The position numbers were made by a program, and so were the translations under genes. From CAYXDO01 sp964463485 (GTDB lineage Bacteria; Myxococcota; Kuafuiibacteriia; Kuafuiibacteriales; Kuafuiibacteriaceae): 37,750 nucleotides of DNA. This document shows, piece after piece, positions 32,635-37,750 of this stretch. A model generated the notes under the pieces. That model saw only the letters and a program-made list of their open reading frames with translations. It searched no databases and was not told where the DNA came from. Positions within the stretch are counted from its first letter, which is position 1, and each line of letters starts with the position of its first letter. The stretch lies in assembly GCA_964463485.1 (NCBI GenBank), contig CAYXDO010000104.1:1-37750 (forward strand), read 5' to 3'.

Positions 32635-32918
32635 CGTCCGCGGATGAGTAAGGACTCTCGGTCGGGGAACAGAGTACCACCGAGACCTTGCGGGCCGCGT
32701 TCCTGGAGGGGCTCGAGTGGGCCGTTTCGGCGATCAGCGCCTCGGACCGGGCTTCGATCTGGACAACTCTATCCGTTGAGCGCCGTTCGCGGTCGCCGCC
32801 TTTCTGCTCGGAGCGGAAAACGCCATCGCGGCTGGCCCGCTCGACTCATTCCAGAGCCTAACCGCAAAGCGCGTCCTCGAGTGGCTGGAGACGCTCTTGC
32901 TGATTCAGGTCGTGCACT
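32635..32918 (+). pseudogene. Internally deleted copy of the HEAT-like gene at 35705-37336
   Basis: Two blocks match the intact downstream gene. 32635-32750 matches 35677-35820, covering the end of the SWIM gene and the start of the HEAT-like gene. 32776-32918 matches 37034-37176, near its 3' end. The first block has short deletions (for example the bases after GAGTGG), and the GTG start has become GGG (GTCGGGGAAC versus GTCGTGGAAC). About 1.2 kb of the coding sequence is missing between the blocks, and 25 bp of unrelated sequence sits at the junction. The product cannot be translated. It shows that the SWIM/HEAT-like locus was once duplicated, or was a longer array, and has decayed. Confidence 0.88.
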
Positions 32919-33119
32919 CGTCTGGCAGCTTCGAAAGTCGTTCCTGAAAATCCAAAAGTGGCTCTCAGTGGCATCGACTGACGGACTAAGACCCGTGGGC
33001 GCCTTCCGAATGGACCTGAGCCCGATTCCGTTCGCCCACCCAGCCTCGGCGCAGAGAGTGAAGCCCAGTTCCCCGACGTGTTCGGGCCGCCCACGCCGTA
33101 GCGGGCGACCGACTGGCAT
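32919..33119. other. Non-coding or degenerate sequence
   Basis: About 200 bp between the decayed gene copy and the Ig-like fragment. A plus-strand frame is open here, but it is continuous with the tandem array and has no start or recognisable product. I see no promoter or RNA. Confidence 0.4.
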
Positions 33120-33351
33120 CAAACGCGTCGTCTCTCTGCCCGCGCTCAGCGTGCCGGAAGGCTCCGTCAATCTCTCGAGCGTGAGCGCGATCGATCCCGA
33201 GCACGACCTCCTCACCTTCGCGATCTCCCGCCCCGGCGGCCTCGCGATCACGTACTCAGGCGAGCTCCGCTGGCTCACGCTGCACGAGAACGCCGCGCTC
33301 CGACCGCTGAATTTTGACCACGGGCGGGATTCACCACGATCCGGACCATGA
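33120..33351 (+). pseudogene. Orphan Ig-like (He_PIG/cadherin-type) domain fragment
   Basis: In one frame the DNA encodes VSLPALSVPEGSVNLSSVSAID, then DPEHDLLTFAISRPGGLAITY and GELRWLTL. This matches the repeating pattern of bacterial putative Ig domains (SATDPDGDxLTY ... GxxW) found in secreted surface proteins. The frame is open from the array upstream, without a start, and stops at 33351 after unrelated residues. It is probably a piece of a lost surface-protein gene. Identification rests on the motif pattern only. Confidence 0.5.
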
Positions 33352-33368
33352 ACGTAGACTCTCACATC

Positions 33369-33647
33369 ATGAGCAAATTCGAGCCCGCACTCTTGCTGCT
33401 GTTTATCGCCTGCGCCTCTGAACAAAGGTCAGCGCACCCTAGAGTTATTTCGGGTGGCGGAAAGCCTTGTCGCGATTCTTCGGAGTGCGAGAGCGGCCGC
33501 TGTGAAGTTGTATTTCAAGATGCCGCTGAGAATCGGTGGACGCCGCGCTGCGCCGCTCAATCTGAGTTGGTCGGCTGCGTGATCGTGCTGATAGAAGATG
33601 AGAATGGAGTCGTGAGAGAGAGTGCACAGTGCGGGGGTCGGCCGTAG
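33369..33647 (+). CDS. Small Cys-rich lipoprotein
   Basis: 92 residues from ATG 33369. An upstream ATG (33348) would add seven residues. MSKFEPALLLLFIAC is a lipoprotein signal with lipobox FIAC. The mature part has a Cys-rich segment, GGKPCRDSSECESGRCEV, of the kind common in myxobacterial secreted proteins, then CAAQSELVGCVIV and a final CGG, giving six or more Cys for disulfides. Function unknown. It stands alone between gene debris and the transposase remnant, and may itself be accessory. Confidence 0.6.
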   Translation: MSKFEPALLLLFIACASEQRSAHPRVISGGGKPCRDSSECESGRCEVVFQDAAENRWTPRCAAQSELVGCVIVLIEDENGVVRESAQCGGRP

Positions 33648-33824
33648 GGGGAGGGGGTAGGGGTCCAGCGACTTCGGTATTCGCGAAAACCTGGTATTTC
33701 GAGAGTTCGGATGAGTCCCAATGACATGAGTTCGCACGTGCTTCAGCACTCGAAGCGGGCCCGGGCTGGCGGAATTCCGTCGGCCCTACGGCCCGAATAT
33801 TAGTTTGGTCTCGCTGCCCGAGAC
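33648..33824. other. Intergenic sequence beside the transposase remnant
   Basis: Less than 200 bp between the small lipoprotein gene and the transposase remnant. It starts with a run GGGGGAGGGGGTAGGGG (33647-33664), and probably includes the outer end of the former insertion sequence. I could not define terminal inverted repeats or a target duplication. Confidence 0.4.
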
Positions 33825-34190
33825 CTACGCCGCTTGCTTCAGTTCGACGACCGGGAGAGTACGATCGTCGTCGAGGAAGCGCACGTGCAGATCGAGCCGC
33901 CTTGGCGCCAACCCAGGCCTCGGCGCTGCCCTGGGGCCGCGCACAGGGAGCGCTCGCGGGCCAGCGCGCTCGCGGCTCGAATCGCGGCGCCTCGCTCGCC
34001 GGCTCGACGCCACGGTAGACCTCGTTGGGTGTCTTACCTGCGAGACTCGTCACCGAACCTGGGCGTGAGCTCGCGTACACCAGGGCCGATACTCTTCGCT
34101 CGTGAACTGCCCTCCCTCGTCCTGGACGAGATACTTGGGTTTGGCCGCGGACTGCACGGTCGAAGGAACCCGCGCGCTGATCGAGGCCGG
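33825..34190 (-). pseudogene. Truncated, frameshifted rve-type transposase remnant
   Basis: Reading the minus strand across frames gives pieces of an integrase-core (DDE/rve) transposase. First KPKYLVQDEGGQFTSEEYRPWC (34142 downward) carries the second catalytic Asp region. Then, after a frameshift and loss of the section holding the last Glu, GKTPNEVYRGVEPASEAPRF (about 34030-33970) with EPRARW follows. After another frameshift comes the C-terminal LDLHVRFLDDDRTLPVVELK ending at the TAG at 33825. The order and spacing match the C-terminal part of a transposase family frequent in myxobacterial genomes. The 5' part is absent, so the element is dead. It sits just before the SWIM gene. Confidence 0.72.
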
Positions 34191-34333
34191 CGCCGGGAGG
34201 AGCTTGTTCGAATCGCCGCGATCGCACAAGGTCACAAAACGGAGACCCGACCAGGCCGGCGCCTCCCGTGGTGGCAGGAGGTCCACAAGAAATGGTAGAG
34301 ACGCGCGCAGGCGTCGCAGGAAAGGCTTTCGGA

Positions 34334-35688
34334 ATGTCCCCCTTTCGTTATGCTCGGGCCAGCGAGATCGCGCTCGGAGCGAGCGGACAGGTCGTGTACC
34401 TATCTGCGGCCGAGCCGCCGGAGCCGCCTGAAGAGCAAGGACTCTTCACGGGATCGACCGAGCACGCCTTCGAGTTGAGGTTGCTGCTGCTGACCCTTCA
34501 GGCGACCCTCGTCACCCGATTCTGGCGCACTGATTTCGTTCAGAGGATCCTCGACCCGGTGGTTTCGGTGGGTCCCGGACATGTTCGGCTCGAGGTTTTC
34601 TCGGCGTGCGGAAGCGCATACTGCTGCGTCGATCTGACTGAGGCGATGTTCGAGAGCGCCCAGTTCGGCGGGCTGGGAACGACGAACGTCGACTTCGGGT
34701 CCGCATTCCTGGAGAAGCTCGGCGGGCTGCGCCGGGGCCTGACCACCAGCTTGGAGGTCGGATGGAGCTCGCTCGAGCTCACGACGCCGAGCGGGCCCGT
34801 GCTCGAGAAGAAGGTCAGGCTGCCCGAGCGCTGGGTTCGCGGCTTTCTGGAAATTCAAACGGCGCTTCGATCGGCCATTCAGATCGCCGAGCTCACGCGG
34901 CCTGCCGCCAGGCAACTGATCTCCGCGATCCCATCGAGCGGCCCTTGTCAGTCGCTGTGGCTCACGCCCGATGGCGACGCTCCGAAGGTCCTCCCGACTC
35001 CGTCGAGCGCTTCATCGGAAGTCGGCGGTGCGCCTCGGCTGTCGCTCCTCCGATCGCTGCTCCCGTACATCGAGCGTCTCGGAGTCTATCGCTCCGAAGG
35101 TGGGGTCACGGGCTGGGTTGCGGACCTCCGCTTCGCGCGACTCACGCTCGCGCTGTCCCGCACCCCGCGCGCGGCTTCTCGGGTGAAGGTGACTCACTGT
35201 CGCACGCGCCGAGAGAACCGACCGATCGGCTCGAGCTCTGGCTCCGCGCCGGAGCAGCCGCACGGCTCGCGGAGTTTCGAGGGGAGGACCTCGGGCGAGT
35301 GGTCTCCGCCGAGCCTGCTGCGCTCCCGAGAATGCTCGACGAGCTGGGGGCCGCTGGAGTGATTGGGTACGACCTGTTTCAGCGAAAGTACTTCTACCGC
35401 GTCTTGCCGTTTACGACCGACCGCGTGCCGGCCCGACTGGCTTCCGCCCGAAGCGAAGTCGCGCGAGGCCGGGTGAAGCTCGAGGCCAGGCAGACTCTCG
35501 GCTCCAGAATCCAAGTCTCCGGACGAGTGGGCGCGCACTCCGTCCGCGCGTCGACGATCTTCGAGCTCGACGGCAAGATCGTCGATGGGTCGTGCGAGTG
35601 CCGATGGTTTCACGAGAATAGGCTGTCGCGCGGCCCGTGCCGGCACGTCCTCGCGCTTCGATTCGCCGCGGACGACGTCCGCGGATGA
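34334..35688 (+). pseudogene. SWIM zinc-finger family protein, split by a frameshift
   Basis: Two overlapping frames make one protein. Frame 2, from ATG 34334 to about 35170, gives an N-terminal half with LDPVVSVGPGHVRLEVFS, LGTTNVDF and RLPERWVRGFLEIQ, a pattern of SWIM-family proteins in MoxR/VWA clusters. The frame then runs into unrelated sequence and stops at 35362. Frame 1 continues the match from GFSGEGDSLSHAPREPTDR and ends with the SWIM finger SCECRWF...GPCRHVLAL (CxC...CxH) at about 35595-35660. A single-base deletion near 35160-35180 (GCGCGCGGC-rich) would explain it. It may be real inactivation or a consensus error. AGGAAAGG precedes the start. The next gene starts 16 nt after the TGA. 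Confidence 0.82.
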
Positions 35689-35704
35689 GTAAGGACTCTC
35701 GGTC

Positions 35705-37336
35705 GTGGAACTGAGTACCACCGAGACCTTGCGGGCCGCGTGCCTGGAGGGGCTCCACGAGTGGGACGCGCTCGACGCGGCCGTTTCGGCGATCACGGCG
35801 CAGCGCGCCTCCGACTTGGCGAGCGCCGTGCCTCCCGCCATGTTGTCCGATGGGTTTTTCGAACCCAGCTTGATCACGCTCGAGAGCTCCATGATTCTCG
35901 ACGGGCTCGCCAACGACGCTCCGACGTATTGGCTCCCCTCCGATCCGATCGACGAACGGTTGGCGCTCAAGCTGGCGGATGCCATACGCGCCGGCCACGT
36001 GCCCGGCGGTCGTGTCGTCGATATCCTCCTTGCGCGCCTCGCGACCGCGGTAGGTCCCCGCGCCTTCGGTTTTCGGATCTTGTTCGAGAGGACGCGCGCA
36101 GCCGCGGGACTCGGCGACGAGGAGTTTTCGGCCCAATTCCGCGACAGACTCTACGGCTTGGTCGGCTCGCCAGTGGGAGAAGTCGCGTCGCTGGGACTCA
36201 TGGCCGCGAAGCTAGACTCTGCGCACGAGCGAGCGATGACGGCCATCGGACCGGCGCTCCAGCATTCGGCGAAGAGTGTCGTCCTAAGAGCCCTCCGAAT
36301 TCTGTCGGCGCACCTCGAGGAGCGGCCAGACCTCTTCGGGCTCATCGCGGACGACCTCGTCGCGGGGCTTGGGCACCCAAAGGCCGATGTCGCCCGCGCG
36401 ATCGCGGAGTGGCTCGTCGAGCACCGCTCATCCCTGAGCGCCAATGCGCTGAAGCGGATCGAGCGCGAGGTCGGAGCGATGCCGAGAGTCACTCGGACGA
36501 TCATTGGCGAGCTCGTCGGGCCGCTCGTCGCGCTCGAGCCCAGCGCCCCCGAAGTTCAGACAGACCCGAGCCAGGATCTGCTGCGCGCGCTCGCCGCGGT
36601 GCCCTCCGAGGGGTCCCAGCTCTTTCGGCTTCGGCGCGAGTCCCTGGAGCGCTTTGTCGAAGTCGGCGACTTCACTGAGCCACCGCGCGTTGGCAGGCTC
36701 GCGGCGCGCTCTCCCCTGCAGGACGGATTCGACAGAGGGGTCGAGCTCCTCAAGAGCGCCGATCGGGCGGACTCGCGAGACCTGGGCCTGTCCCTGTTGA
36801 GCGCAGCCAGATCGCACGAAATCGACGTCCACGACGCCGTCGGACCCTTACTCTCAGCGCGCGTCCTGGATGTGTTTCCACCCACCCGAGTCGTCATCGC
36901 GTCGCACGTCGCCGACTGGGTCATCGCACACCGAGTCTCTGGGGCCGACCTCGCACGCGGGATTCGAGATGGACTGACCCAGGACCGCCTCGCCTTCAAG
37001 TCGTTCGAGACGACCCTGACCCTCGTGGCTCAGAGAGCGCCGTTCGCGGTCGCCGCCTTTCAGCTCGGAGCTCAAAACGCCATCGCAGCTGGTGCGCTCA
37101 ACTCATTCCCGAGCCTAACCGCAAAGCGCGTCCTCGAGTGGCTGGAGACGCTCTTGGCTGATTCAGGTCGTGCAGTCGAGTCCGCAGAGGCTGTCGCCGA
37201 GCTCACGCGCCGCGCGCGATCGCAATCCGAGGCTGGGCGGATCGCCGCCCGACTCCTGGCCCGCAGGCCCATCGCACGGAAGCTCCCCATCCTCGTCGAG
37301 CTCCACACGGGCGCGCTGCTTGCGCAGCCCAAGTAA
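35705..37336 (+). CDS. HEAT-like repeat protein, partner of the SWIM-family gene
   Basis: 543 residues, almost wholly helical with repeated hydrophobic-helix pairs (for example RALRILSAHLEERPDLFGLI, DVARAIAEWLVEHRSSLSANALK, SQSEAGRIAARLLARRPIA), the picture of an alpha-solenoid. It has no signal, membrane segment or catalytic motif. The order SWIM finger then alpha-solenoid resembles SWIM/DUF6493-type pairs (recalled, not verified). GTG 35705 starts 16 nt after the SWIM stop, with AAGGA about 10 nt upstream. It is intact, unlike its deleted copy at 32635-32918. It likely works as a scaffold with the SWIM protein. Confidence 0.8.
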   Translation: MELSTTETLRAACLEGLHEWDALDAAVSAITAQRASDLASAVPPAMLSDGFFEPSLITLESSMILDGLANDAPTYWLPSDPIDERLALKLADAIRAGHVPGGRVVDILLARLATAVGPRAFGFRILFERTRAAAGLGDEEFSAQFRDRLYGLVGSPVGEVASLGLMAAKLDSAHERAMTAIGPALQHSAKSVVLRALRILSAHLEERPDLFGLIADDLVAGLGHPKADVARAIAEWLVEHRSSLSANALKRIEREVGAMPRVTRTIIGELVGPLVALEPSAPEVQTDPSQDLLRALAAVPSEGSQLFRLRRESLERFVEVGDFTEPPRVGRLAARSPLQDGFDRGVELLKSADRADSRDLGLSLLSAARSHEIDVHDAVGPLLSARVLDVFPPTRVVIASHVADWVIAHRVSGADLARGIRDGLTQDRLAFKSFETTLTLVAQRAPFAVAAFQLGAQNAIAAGALNSFPSLTAKRVLEWLETLLADSGRAVESAEAVAELTRRARSQSEAGRIAARLLARRPIARKLPILVELHTGALLAQPK

Positions 37337-37413
37337 GGCAGAGGCCTCGAAATCCGCGGCACGACGCAGACTCCCCGCGAAGCTCGGCGTGAGTTCTCCG
37401 CTGGGCGCCGAAC
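37337..37413. other. Spacer between convergent frames
   Basis: 77 bp between the HEAT-like stop and the stop of a minus-strand fragment. GTGAGTTCTCCGCTGGGCGCCGAACTCAC (37389-37417) contains the inverted repeat GTGAGTTC/GAACTCAC, which could form a hairpin. No T-run follows. Confidence 0.45.
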
Positions 37414-37716
37414 TCACTCTTCGGTAGCACCGAGTCGAACTCCTCGACAATCTCCCGACACGATGCGGAGCAATAAGTCTTCGATATCCGCGTCCACACC
37501 TATAGGAGGAATATTCGTGCGCCTGCTCGCGAACACGAGGCCGTCACAATTGTAGCGCCGGCTCGGCGGTTGCAGTTGCCGCGCCTGAGCGAGTATGAGC
37601 CGACTGAGTCCTCTACGTTGAAGCTCAACCAACGAAGGACTCGGATCTGCATCGACACCGTCGGGGATTGGACTGGGCGCAGATCCGCCTGGCCCTGAGT
37701 CCGAACGCGTCGCATA
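37414..37716 (-). pseudogene. Fragment of an unidentified gene (RYNCDGLVFASRRT motif)
   Basis: A minus-strand frame open between stops at 37719 and 37414 encodes a segment with SPSLVELQRRGLSRLILAQA and RYNCDGLVFASRRTNIPP. It then ends at GATEE. The only start codon is TTG 37632. The NC-x-G-x-x-F-A pattern resembles small Cys-containing domains that usually continue past this point, so the 3' end looks cut off. Another frame upstream (KWHVLVNIPTIVCDAFG near the window end) may be its 5' part, shifted. I do not recognise the gene with confidence. Confidence 0.35.
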
Positions 37717-37750
37717 CTATCGTTGGAATGTTCACGAGGACGTGCCACTT

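Noticed and set aside
32101..33351. 416-codon plus-strand frame beginning in the array
   Set aside because: Starts inside repeats and crosses 100 N and a decayed gene copy. Only the Ig-like stretch near its end looks protein-derived.

Overview
The window reads as a chromosomal segment from a GC-rich, Gram-negative, predatory or social type bacterium, most likely a member of the Myxococcota (Polyangia-like). This rests on many secreted lipoproteins with short lipoboxes, a Hanks-type Ser/Thr kinase and an FHA protein, a pheS-pheT-ihfA order, a PheS with an inserted CxxC...CxxC cluster, and decayed transposase debris. The taxon is inferred, since no rRNA is present. Two 100-N runs (22822-22921 and 32141-32240) show that this is a scaffolded draft.

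Left end (1-1323): the integrase end of an integrated element sits beside a tRNA-Pro(CGG) gene. The tRNA has its own intrinsic terminator, and its first 24 nt overlap the 3' end of rpe, so the rpe stop codon lies inside the tRNA. From 1300 to 14108 the content is mostly housekeeping: rpe and rsmB (divergent), a SRAP-domain DNA-protein crosslink protein, a translationally coupled malQ-GH57 alpha-glucan pair, an FHA/DUF4442/DUF507 cluster, uvrC, and an NCS1 permease.

Middle (14136-20477): a lipoprotein-rich region. Its centrepiece is a cobalamin riboswitch (about 15262-15425). A hairpin that can hide the ribosome binding site follows it, and then two genes overlapping by ATGA that encode lipoproteins of no assigned function (15481-17117). 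No known B12 gene is in the operon, so these are candidate surface proteins for corrinoid capture. Convergent or nearby genes encode further lipoproteins and a small membrane protein.

20474-30892: a membrane-anchored protein with a repeat region and a C-terminal alkaline-phosphatase-superfamily domain, a DnaJ-like cochaperone, ihfA, pheT and pheS, an arginase-fold protein that has lost several metal ligands, and a two-gene GMC oxidoreductase operon with a small subunit. A cytosolic Ser/Thr kinase follows.

Right end (32022-37750): a rearranged region. It holds a 0.5-kb array built from two words (GGATGTC and GGAATC/GGATTC), an internally deleted second copy of the HEAT-like gene found 3 kb downstream, an orphan Ig-like domain fragment, a small lipoprotein, a frameshifted transposase remnant, a SWIM zinc-finger gene broken by a frameshift, and an intact HEAT-like gene. 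The SWIM plus HEAT-like pair resembles parts of MoxR/VWA/SWIM clusters, but no AAA or VWA gene is visible in the window.
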